Origin: Photobacterium alginatilyticum
GTDB lineage: Bacteria; Pseudomonadota; Gammaproteobacteria; Enterobacterales; Vibrionaceae
Direction: 5' to 3'
Assembly: GCF_009910675.1 (NCBI RefSeq)
Contig: NZ_RSEJ01000010.1
Coordinates: 1-64,000 of the forward strand
Length of the DNA stretch: 64,000 nt
Below the pieces are notes generated by a model. The model did not search any database and was not told where the DNA came from. It was given only the letters and a program-made list of their open reading frames with translations. Positions 24,796-31,841 of the stretch are shown piece after piece. The translations under genes were made by a program, and so were the position numbers. The stretch's first letter is position 1; every line of letters starts with the position of its first letter.

Positions 24796-25119
24796 TTAAG
24801 CAGCAATCTCTACTTTGCTGCCAGTCACACGAGCTTTAAACGCTTTGATATTGAAGCGCTCATCTTCCATGCACATACCTGTGGCCAGGTTGAAGCGCTG
24901 CTTCTTTAGCGGGCTGGCTACCCAAAGCTCGCCCTGGTGCTCACAAATCAAGCCGCGTGATAGCACATTGGAACGGGCAAACGGGTCCATGTTGCTGATG
25001 GCAAAAACCTGCTCAGCGTCACTTGGGCGGAACACCGCTACCTGCTGCCCATTGATTAGGGCACAAACACCGGTTCCAGGTGTGATGTCGGTGATATCGC
25101 AAACTTTTTCATAAGCCAT
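24796..25119 (-). CDS. nirD: nitrite reductase small subunit
   Basis: A 107-residue Rieske-like fold protein, the small subunit of cytoplasmic NADH-nitrite reductase. The Rieske cysteine/histidine ligands are missing, as is normal for NirD. Typical segments are VCALINGQQVAVFR (about 18-31) and FAISNMDPFARSNVLSRG (about 39-56). It lies two bases after nirB, so the two are cotranslated. Confidence 0.95.
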   Translation of the reverse strand: MAYEKVCDITDITPGTGVCALINGQQVAVFRPSDAEQVFAISNMDPFARSNVLSRGLICEHQGELWVASPLKKQRFNLATGMCMEDERFNIKAFKARVTGSKVEIAA

Positions 25120-25121
25120 GA

Positions 25122-27680
25122 TTAGTTCTCCAGTTCCACGTGTAGGATGTCGCCTTTGGCCTCAGGGTGTTTTTCGTTGAACGCAGCCGGACGGTGTTGG
25201 TCACGCTCAGAAACAAACACGACGTTATCGTCACGCAAATCTGAGTTGATGAAGTGTGCAAAGCGAGTCAGTTGTGATTCGTCTTCAATGGTGTCTTTCC
25301 ACTCACAGCGGAATTCGTCAGCCAGACGGGCAACATCGGCTTCCAGCTGCGCATTGATGCCAAGTTTGTCTTCGACGATAACTTCGCGCAGATAGTCAAC
25401 TCCGCCTTCCATGTTATCCATCCATACCGATGTGCGCTGTAACGGCGCTGCCGTGCGGATATAGAACATCATGAAGCGGTCGATGTATTTGATCAGAGTT
25501 TCGTGGTCCAGGTCGGTGGCGAGTAGATCAGCGTGGCGAGGTTTCATACCGCCGTTACCACAGACATACATATTCCAGCCGGCGTCTGTAGCGATGATGC
25601 CCAGATCTTTACCCTGTGCTTCAGCACATTCACGGGTGCAGCCCGATAGACCAAACTTCATCTTGTGAGGAGTACGGATGCCTTTGTAGCGGTTCTCGAT
25701 ATATGAACCCAGCCCGACAGAATCTTGTACGCCGTATCGGCACCAGGTCGAGCCAACACAGGTTTTCGCCATGCGCAGCGCTTTAGCGTAGGCCTGACCG
25801 GTTTCGAAGCCCGCGTTGATAAGCTTGCGCCAGATTGCTGGCAGGTCATCTTTTTGGGCACCGAACAAGCCGATACGCTGGGCACCTGTTACCTTGGTGT
25901 ACAGGTTGTATTCTGCCGCCACATTGGCCAGTTCTGCCAGCGCTTGTGGTGTAACTTCACCGCCTGCCATACGCGGAATGACCGAGTAGGTGCCGTCTTT
26001 TTGAATGTTGCCCAGGAAGTTGTCGTTGGTATCGTGCAGTTTGACCAGTTGTGGCTTGAGGATGTGTTCACCCCAGCAAGACGCCAGAATCGAACCAACC
26101 AGAGGTTTACACACTTCACAGCCGTAACCCTTGCCGTATTTCTCCAGCAATTCGTCGAATGTTTTGATTTCTTCAACGCGGATCAGGTGGAAGAGCTCCT
26201 GGCGCGAGTAGGCAAAGTGTTCACAGACATCGTTTTTCACTTCGATGCCGGTTTTTGCCAGTTCAGCGTTCAAAACAGAGGTAACCAGTGGGATACAACC
26301 GCCACAGCCAGTGCCTGCACCGGTAACGGCCTTGATGTCAGCCATTGTGTGGTGACCATCAGCAACCGCTTGCGCGATCTTGCCTTTGGTAACATCAAAG
26401 CAAGAACAGATAACAGCACTTTCAGGGAGTGCGTCCGGGCCTAGGGCCGGTTTTTCAGCACCTGCATGTGCCGGTAGGATCAGCGTGTCAGGGTGCTCTG
26501 GCAGGTCGATTTCGTTTAGCATCAGCTGAAGCAGGTCGCCGTAGTCAGAGGTATCGCCAACCAGTACGGCACCCAGCAGCTTTTTACCGTCTTCGGAAAC
26601 GATAATGCGCTTATACACTTCTTCGTTTTCGTCGAGATAGACATAACTCTTGCTGTCAGGAGTACGGCCATTGGCATCGCCGATGCTTCCGACTTTAACG
26701 CCGAGCAGCTTGAGCTTGGCACTCATGTCCGCGTCTTCGAATGCGTTTTCTTCGCCAATCAGGTGACTGACAGCAACCTGGGCCATTTTGTAACCCGGTG
26801 CGACCAGACCGTAAAATTTTTCATTCCATGAAGCGCACTCACCAATGGCGTAGACATCTTCGTCAGAAGTAATGCACTGGTCGTTGATGGCAATACCGCC
26901 GCGACGGCCGGTTGCCAGTCCGCACTGCATGGCCAGCTTATCCTGAGGACGGATACCGGTTGAGAAAACGATGAAGTCAACTTCTAGCGAGGTGCCGTCT
27001 GCAAACTGCATGGTGTTACGGCCATTGGTGCCTTCCGCAACAATCTCTTTGGTATTTTTGCCGGTGTGAACATTCACTCCGAGTTTTTCAATTTTCTTGC
27101 GAAGTTGCTCACCGCCCTGAGGATCTAGCTGCTCAGCCATTAGCACAGGAGCAAACTCGACAACATGGGTTTCTACGCCCAATGCTTTGAGGGCGCCTGC
27201 TGCTTCAAGGCCAAGCAAGCCACCGCCGACAACCACACCGCTTTTACTGCGTTTTGCTGTGGCTTCAATAGTTTTGAGATCTTCGATGGTGCGGTATACA
27301 AAGCAGTCCTTGCTTTCATTGCCTTTGATTGGTGGAACCCAAGGGTAGGAGCCGGTGGCCATGATGAGCTTGTCGTATTGAACTTCGCGTCCTGTGCTGG
27401 AGTGGATGATTTTTTGAGCGCGGTTGATGGTGATAGCACGTTCACCGATTAGAACCTTGATGCCATGTTTCTCGTAGAAGCCTTCCTTGACCAATGAAAG
27501 CTCGTCGGCAGTGTGGTGGGAGAAATACGAAGACAGGTGAACCCTGTCATAAGCTTTTCGTGGTTCTTCACAGAAAACTGTTACTTCATAGTTTTCCATG
27601 TCTGCTTTATCGACTAGTTCTTCGATATAGCGATGGCCGACCATACCGTTACCGATAATCGCCAATCTGACTTTGCTCAT
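25122..27680 (-). CDS. nirB: NADH-dependent nitrite reductase large subunit
   Basis: An 852-residue enzyme reducing nitrite to ammonium in the cytoplasm with NADH. In order: FAD/NADH reductase fold (about 1-400; IGNGMVGHRYIEEL at the start), a BFD-like [2Fe-2S] region (CSCFDV near 425 and GAGTGCGGCIP near 458), sulfite/nitrite reductase ferredoxin-like half domain, and the sirohaem/[4Fe-4S] site with C-x5-C (CVGSTWC) and C-x3-C (GCTREC). Length is as expected. GAGGA is five bases before ATG 27680. It is the first gene of nirBDC-cobA, behind an FNR/NarL-type promoter. Confidence 0.97.
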   Translation of the reverse strand: MSKVRLAIIGNGMVGHRYIEELVDKADMENYEVTVFCEEPRKAYDRVHLSSYFSHHTADELSLVKEGFYEKHGIKVLIGERAITINRAQKIIHSSTGREVQYDKLIMATGSYPWVPPIKGNESKDCFVYRTIEDLKTIEATAKRSKSGVVVGGGLLGLEAAGALKALGVETHVVEFAPVLMAEQLDPQGGEQLRKKIEKLGVNVHTGKNTKEIVAEGTNGRNTMQFADGTSLEVDFIVFSTGIRPQDKLAMQCGLATGRRGGIAINDQCITSDEDVYAIGECASWNEKFYGLVAPGYKMAQVAVSHLIGEENAFEDADMSAKLKLLGVKVGSIGDANGRTPDSKSYVYLDENEEVYKRIIVSEDGKKLLGAVLVGDTSDYGDLLQLMLNEIDLPEHPDTLILPAHAGAEKPALGPDALPESAVICSCFDVTKGKIAQAVADGHHTMADIKAVTGAGTGCGGCIPLVTSVLNAELAKTGIEVKNDVCEHFAYSRQELFHLIRVEEIKTFDELLEKYGKGYGCEVCKPLVGSILASCWGEHILKPQLVKLHDTNDNFLGNIQKDGTYSVIPRMAGGEVTPQALAELANVAAEYNLYTKVTGAQRIGLFGAQKDDLPAIWRKLINAGFETGQAYAKALRMAKTCVGSTWCRYGVQDSVGLGSYIENRYKGIRTPHKMKFGLSGCTRECAEAQGKDLGIIATDAGWNMYVCGNGGMKPRHADLLATDLDHETLIKYIDRFMMFYIRTAAPLQRTSVWMDNMEGGVDYLREVIVEDKLGINAQLEADVARLADEFRCEWKDTIEDESQLTRFAHFINSDLRDDNVVFVSERDQHRPAAFNEKHPEAKGDILHVELEN

Positions 27681-27744
27681 AAGATCCTCTTAACAACAGG
27701 CGTTAATTCTGAGGCAATAGTAATAAGTCAGATTGTGAATAAAT

Positions 27745-27758
27745 ATGACGTAAATCAA
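27745..27758 (-). promoter_or_regulatory. FNR-like site of the nirB promoter
   Basis: On the minus strand the site is TTGATTTACGTCAT, 8 of 10 positions of the FNR consensus TTGAT-N4-ATCAA, and very close to the E. coli nirB site as I recall it. Placing it at -41.5 puts the start of transcription at about 27710, with TACTAT as -10 (27722-27717) and a 30-base leader. Confidence 0.75.
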
Positions 27759-27771
27759 CTACGACCTTGAA

Positions 27772-27787
27772 TACCTCTAAAGGGGTA
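27772..27787 (-). promoter_or_regulatory. NarL/NarP 7-2-7 heptamer palindrome
   Basis: TACCTCT-AA-AGGGGTA matches the 7-2-7 inverted heptamer arrangement of NarL/NarP. Its centre lies 28 bp upstream of the FNR-like centre, so at about -69.5 of the predicted start. Confidence 0.75.
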
Positions 27788-28023
27788 TGCAATTGAAAAT
27801 CAATAGCTTATGTGATTTGGGTTGATTTTGATGCGCATATTGTGAAGGAATATTACATCTTTATGGCCGCTATAATCTTGAAAGAATATGCAATCTGTTC
27901 AATTTTGGGCAGAAGGATTTGATTCTCAAATCTTGCCCTCGTAAAACGGATAAATGATGCCAGATGAAATAATCTGCTAGCCTGTTATTAGATGGGCTAT
28001 TTGGATGGTTATTGGGGTGGGGA

Positions 28024-28413
28024 ATGGTTGATTTGAACTCTATTTTTGTCCACGGTATCACAGGGTGGAAAGAATCAGCAGGAACCGAGCCTCTAATCCG
28101 CCATTTGGATCTTGATCCAATTTCGCAGTCAATTGAAGATGGCTCGGAGCTCATTAAAGGCGCTATTCGGGTTAAGCACGGTGGCCATGGAACCTACCTG
28201 TTCCCTTATGAGGGGGCAGTTTCCTATGACGGGAAAGATAACAACGAGGGAGTGCCGTCGTTGCCGGGTGATGATCAATTTGACATGGCGGAAGTGAAAG
28301 CATCAATGGACATGCAGCAACTGGCGGTATCTAGCTTTGTGACAAGTGGTGGTGTTGACGTGGTTGTTGATGAAAACCTTGTTCATGGAGACACGGATCC
28401 CACTGTGAAGTAA
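28024..28413 (+). CDS. hypothetical protein
   Basis: A 129-residue acidic soluble protein starting MVDLNSIFVHGITGWKESAG. There is no signal peptide, membrane segment or cysteine. The segment VKHGGHGTYLFPYEGAVSYD (about 49-68) suggests a beta-rich fold. I do not recognise the family. The start is ATG 28024 behind a G-rich stretch. It is transcribed away from nirB. The next small gene follows after about 110 bases. Confidence 0.6.
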   Translation: MVDLNSIFVHGITGWKESAGTEPLIRHLDLDPISQSIEDGSELIKGAIRVKHGGHGTYLFPYEGAVSYDGKDNNEGVPSLPGDDQFDMAEVKASMDMQQLAVSSFVTSGGVDVVVDENLVHGDTDPTVK

Positions 28414-28521
28414 TTAACGTTTATCTTGGGTGTTTTTTGTCCGGTCGGTATAGCGCAAGGTTGCAACTGCGTAAGGATTTGGTAAAAGAACAATATGTTC
28501 GAGGGTGTACAGGAGGTTAGG

Positions 28522-28773
28522 ATGACTGTTGCCGTAAAATCTGTAGCTGAAAAGTTGCTAAGCCCTGCCATTTTGCTTCAGGCAAAAACGGATGGGGCAC
28601 TTAATGCACTGGAAGCGGTGTACACTAAAGCCCGTTATGCAAGGTTTACCCGGGTTAAGTGGGGCGCTGACTACTATGATGGCATTCAGTTTGATGACGG
28701 TAGCCATATCAGTGTCTGTCCTGGCCCATTTAACCGCTTAATGCTTGTCGCGACTGACGCGAGCGCCCAGTGA
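28522..28773 (+). CDS. hypothetical small protein
   Basis: 83 residues, starting MTVAVKSVAEKLLSPAIL. A perfect AGGAGG sits five bases before ATG 28522, strong evidence of translation. The C-terminal half (KWGADYYDGIQFDDGSHISV) looks like a small beta-hairpin fold. No known family is recognised. Confidence 0.65.
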   Translation: MTVAVKSVAEKLLSPAILLQAKTDGALNALEAVYTKARYARFTRVKWGADYYDGIQFDDGSHISVCPGPFNRLMLVATDASAQ

Positions 28774-28794
28774 CGCCAATACGATGCCTTCTTC

Positions 28795-28839
28795 AAATCC
28801 TATTCGGATGACAATTGTCCGGAAGGGATTTCCTTATTT
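28795..28839 (+). terminator. probable terminator of the small orphan genes
   Basis: AAATCC (28795-28800) pairs with GGATTT (28826-28831) and TTCGGA with TCCGGAA inside it, followed by CCTTATTTCT. The stem has bulges, so the call is moderate. Confidence 0.5.
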
Positions 28840-28869
28840 CTCATTAGAATCTGCTCATTGAAAATCATG

Positions 28870-28906
28870 CAACCATATATGAGATCAAAGATTCCATATA
28901 TGGTTG
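28870..28906. other. 12-bp inverted repeat in the leader region of the aromatic transporter
   Basis: CAACCATATATG (28870-28881) and CATATATGGTTG (28895-28906) are a perfect inverted repeat with a 13-base loop. Each arm contains the self-complementary CATATATG. T-rich DNA follows. It could be a terminator or an operator. Another inverted repeat, AGGATAAT/ATTATCCT, is at 28957-28981. Confidence 0.4.
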
Positions 28907-29018
28907 TTGTGATTTTTCTGTTAGAACTTTAAGTTGCTAAATGACCGAACAAAAATAGGATAATTAACGGATGATTATCCTTACTAGCAGGGAAATATCG
29001 TTTTTTGGAGTACGATAA

Positions 29019-29180
29019 ATGAAACTTAATACAGCAGGGCTGTCACATTTAGCCATAGACTGCTTATCGTCAGCGTCGAACGCTGCGACATCCTCTCGCC
29101 AACATTCTGCCAGCTCTTCTGCCTTCGCCTCTCAGCACGACGGTTTTTTTGCCTATTCGCGATTTAGCTTTTTTAGCTAA
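29019..29180 (+). CDS. putative Phe-rich leader peptide upstream of the aromatic transporter
   Basis: A 53-codon frame that starts ATG 29019, with GGAG about nine bases upstream. The middle is Ser/Ala-rich; the last 13 residues are DGFFAYSRFSFFS, with five Phe (all TTT) and one Tyr, reminiscent of pheL and pheM. A hairpin with a T-tract begins seven bases after its stop. Such a leader, terminator and transporter order is that of a translational attenuator. It fits control of the downstream TyrP-like gene by Phe or Tyr charging (inference). Confidence 0.6.
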   Translation: MKLNTAGLSHLAIDCLSSASNAATSSRQHSASSSAFASQHDGFFAYSRFSFFS

Positions 29181-29186
29181 TAATTC

Positions 29187-29216
29187 TTGTCTGTCCTTTG
29201 GGGACAATCTTTCTTT
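29187..29216 (+). terminator. attenuator-type terminator after the leader peptide
   Basis: TTGTC (29187-29191) pairs with GACAA (29203-29207), with TCC/GGG pairing inside and a two-base bulge, followed by TCTTTCTTT. An alternative hairpin, TTAGC/GCTAA (29164-29180), overlaps the last codons and stop of the leader. The DNA from 29217 to the transporter start shows nothing more. Confidence 0.5.
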
Positions 29217-29380
29217 ATAGACTGTTTTACAACAACTTTGCCAAAAGTTTGTATGTATTGCCGTTAGTTTGGCTGCTGACCACAGCTAAGAATAAGTGAG
29301 ATTGCCAAATAGACAGTGTTTAAGTACTGCTAATGGGAAATCCTCTAGCAGAGTCGATCTATTTTTCAGAGATATTTGTT

Positions 29381-30547
29381 GTGAACTTGAAGTTATTGGG
29401 TAGTGCGCTGATCGTTGCGGGTACGGCGCTGGGTGCGGGAATGCTGGCAATCCCGATGGTATTGGCACAATTCGGACTGTTATGGGGCACCTTAATGATG
29501 CTCTTCATCTGGTCCGGTACGACCTATGCGGCCTTGCTGCTTTTAGAAGCCAGTATTAAAGCTGGTGGTGGTTTGGGAATGAACACCATTGCCCGCAAAA
29601 CGTTGGGCAAGGGTGGTCAGGTAGTTACAAACGGGCTTCTATATGCTTTGCTGGTTTGTCTGTTGATGGCTTACATCATTGGTGCCGGTGATCTGGTTAA
29701 GAAAATGATGAGCGGTCTGGGCGTTGAGCTGACGATGATGCAGTGTCAAATCGCCTTTGCGTTAATTGCCGGTATCGTTGTTGCTGCCGGTACAGCGGCG
29801 GTCGATAAGCTCAATCGGGTGCTGTTCGCCATTATGGTGGTAATGCTGGGGCTGACATTGGTATCACTGGTACCGACTATTTCTGTGGCAAACCTTTTGG
29901 AAGCTTCCAGTGATAGCAAGGTTGATCTGATCAAAACAAGTTCGGTGCTGTTTACCAGCTTTGGTTTCGTTGTGGTTATCCCGTCTCTGGTGACTTACAA
30001 CGAAAATGCCACGCACAAGCAGCTTCGTAACATGATTATCGGTGGCTCCTGCATACCGCTGGTTAGTTACCTGTTCTGGCTGTACGCTGCGATGGGTAAC
30101 TTGTCAGCTGAACAGATGACTTCTTTTGCAAACGTCTCTGAGCTCATTGCGACACTGGGTGCTGAGCATGACATGATCAAGCTGGTGCTATCTGTCTTTA
30201 CTGGTCTTGCGCTGCTGACGTCGTTTCTGGGTGTGGCTATGGCGCTATTTGATCAAAATTCGGATGCCTTCAAACAGAACAGGGCGGTCACTTATGTACT
30301 GACATTCATCCTGCCTCTGATGGGAGCCCTATGGGCTGCTGATCAGTTCCTGGCAGTACTGGGCTATGCCGGCATTATTCTTGTTTTCCTGGCGATTTTT
30401 GTGCCGATGGCGATGACTATCAAAGTGCGTAAGCTGCAAAGTGTTCAGGAAGACGCGGTCGAGTATTACCAGGCCGGCGGTGGCCAGCTTGCATTGGGGA
30501 TGAGCTTTTTGTTTGGCTGTTTCTTGTTGGCTGCTGAACTAATCTAA
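29381..30547 (+). CDS. tyrP: aromatic amino acid transporter, TyrP-like (HAAAP family)
   Basis: An inner-membrane proton:aromatic amino acid symporter, 388 residues from GTG 29381, with 11 predicted helices. LGSALIVAGTALGAGMLAIP at the N-terminus is the family signature, and ALLLLEASIKAGGGLGMNTI (about 53-72) is closer to TyrP than to Mtr or TnaB. The upstream ATG 29333 would add 16 residues that do not resemble the family; GTG 29381 aligns the protein with E. coli TyrP but has a weak ribosome site. The gene is preceded by a Phe-rich leader and attenuator and closed by a strong terminator. Substrate preference is inferred. Confidence 0.88.
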   Translation: MNLKLLGSALIVAGTALGAGMLAIPMVLAQFGLLWGTLMMLFIWSGTTYAALLLLEASIKAGGGLGMNTIARKTLGKGGQVVTNGLLYALLVCLLMAYIIGAGDLVKKMMSGLGVELTMMQCQIAFALIAGIVVAAGTAAVDKLNRVLFAIMVVMLGLTLVSLVPTISVANLLEASSDSKVDLIKTSSVLFTSFGFVVVIPSLVTYNENATHKQLRNMIIGGSCIPLVSYLFWLYAAMGNLSAEQMTSFANVSELIATLGAEHDMIKLVLSVFTGLALLTSFLGVAMALFDQNSDAFKQNRAVTYVLTFILPLMGALWAADQFLAVLGYAGIILVFLAIFVPMAMTIKVRKLQSVQEDAVEYYQAGGGQLALGMSFLFGCFLLAAELI

Positions 30548-30580
30548 GCGCTTCATTGATTAGCATTTTATGAGTACAGC

Positions 30581-30614
30581 AAAAGGGCGTTTACCAGACG
30601 GTAAACGCCTTTTT
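30581..30614 (+). terminator. strong terminator of the aromatic transporter gene
   Basis: GGCGTTTACC/GGTAAACGCC (30586-30595 with 30600-30609), loop AGAC, extended by A-T pairs, followed by TTTTTATTTT. Confidence 0.85.
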
Positions 30615-30657
30615 ATTTTCAGAGATAGTCGTTGAATATGAAGAGAGCATGCTTGTT

Positions 30658-30707
30658 TGACCGAACGAACATGCGCCGAGCTGATAAACTTTGAGTGACC
30701 GAACAAA
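30658..30707. repeat. short intergenic repeat TGACCGAACAAA
   Basis: TGACCGAAC occurs at 30658-30666 and TGACCGAACAAA at 30696-30707; a third copy, TGACCGAACAAA, is at 28942-28953 on the other side of the aromatic transporter. The first copy sits in an imperfect hairpin with GCATG/CATGC arms. No gene is present in 30615-30933. Confidence 0.4.
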
Positions 30708-30933
30708 GATTTATCCAGCTTCCCTTTGGAGTAGAGCATGGGAATAGGGTGGGAAGCTGTTCTCATTCAACAACTTGATCATACAAACTTTTATTGCGTG
30801 CTGCTATAGAGGCACAGGATTCGGAGCTACCGACATCTGATTTGAAGTGTAAACTAAGCAATACACACGGTTGAAAAATAGGCAGTTTGCTGTAGCCTTT
30901 TATATCTGTTTCGTTTTCAGATAAGGAGAGTCA

Positions 30934-31731
30934 ATGTTTTGGAATGTCGCTGAGCAAGTGACCCAGCAAGCACTCGCTGATAACCTCTTGATGCCAATAA
31001 CAACAGAAGCTGAAGTGATCACGGAGCAGGGAGTCGATTACCTTGGGTATGTTGTGACGCCTAACGCCAGTAAAAAGCCGATAGCGAAAGCACCGCAAGC
31101 GAACCCGTTTCTGCCCTATGAGCCGTCTATGTATGTCGGAGAAGCCGGAGAGCATCATGTTTGCCTGCTCAATAAGTTTCCTGTCTTATCACCTCATTTG
31201 CTAATTTGCTCCAAAACATTTATCCCTCAAACCTCTCAGCTGTGTCTGGCGGATTTTAAAGCCTGGTTATTGGGCTTCGATGATAGGGATGTCTTGGGCT
31301 TTTATAATAGCGGTCCCCTAGCTGGCGCTAGCCAGCCGCATCGTCATATGCAGGTGGTAAAAGCCGATATACCGCTCGAATCACTCATAATGTCAGGCTC
31401 TCTGCCTTTCAGGCATTGTTTGTTTTTACTCTCAAGGCCGAGTGCAGATGAGTTGTATCAGCATTACCTGGATGCATTGGAGGTGTTGTCGCTGATTGAT
31501 GATGAAGGGAAGTGCCTCCCTTACAATATCTTACTGACAGAGCGCTGGATGCTGGTACTGCCGAGGAGAATCAATAATATCGAAGGGGTGTTTGCAAACG
31601 CACTGAACTACAGCGGCAGGTTTCTGGTAAAGCGGCCGGAGCAGCTTAGGTGGCTACAGCAATACGGCATTATGCGCTATCTCGCTGAGTGCAGTGGGAG
31701 TAATCAAGAAGTCGCACCAAAACATCATTGA
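30934..31731 (+). CDS. ATP adenylyltransferase / Ap4A phosphorylase-like protein
   Basis: 265 residues, a HIT-superfamily protein of the ADP-dependent Ap4A phosphorylase II type. The active motif is QPHRHMQ (about residues 134-140; the usual form is QxHxHxQ). NKFPVLSPHLLICSK (about 75-89) and the C-terminal LPYNILLTERWMLVLPR (about 191-207) are the other typical parts. It would cleave diadenosine tetraphosphate or a similar alarmone. AAGGAG precedes ATG 30934. It is a single gene, convergent with EF-G2. Confidence 0.88.
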   Translation: MFWNVAEQVTQQALADNLLMPITTEAEVITEQGVDYLGYVVTPNASKKPIAKAPQANPFLPYEPSMYVGEAGEHHVCLLNKFPVLSPHLLICSKTFIPQTSQLCLADFKAWLLGFDDRDVLGFYNSGPLAGASQPHRHMQVVKADIPLESLIMSGSLPFRHCLFLLSRPSADELYQHYLDALEVLSLIDDEGKCLPYNILLTERWMLVLPRRINNIEGVFANALNYSGRFLVKRPEQLRWLQQYGIMRYLAECSGSNQEVAPKHH

Positions 31732-31780
31732 AGTAGTTCTTGCGCTCATATCCTATATGCATTTTTCTTTAGGTACAGAT

Positions 31781-31817
31781 AAAAAATAACCCCAGTTACC
31801 GAGGTAACTGGGGTTAT
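31781..31817 (-). terminator. strong terminator of fusA2
   Basis: A perfect 15-bp stem (31786-31800 with 31803-31817), followed on the minus strand by TTTTTTATC. Confidence 0.85.
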
Positions 31818-31841
31818 CGATAGGTTAAAGTAATTTAAAAA

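Noticed and set aside
27780..27800. AATTGAAAATCAATAG as a second FNR site
   Set aside because: The half sites TTGA and TCAA are only three bases apart instead of six.
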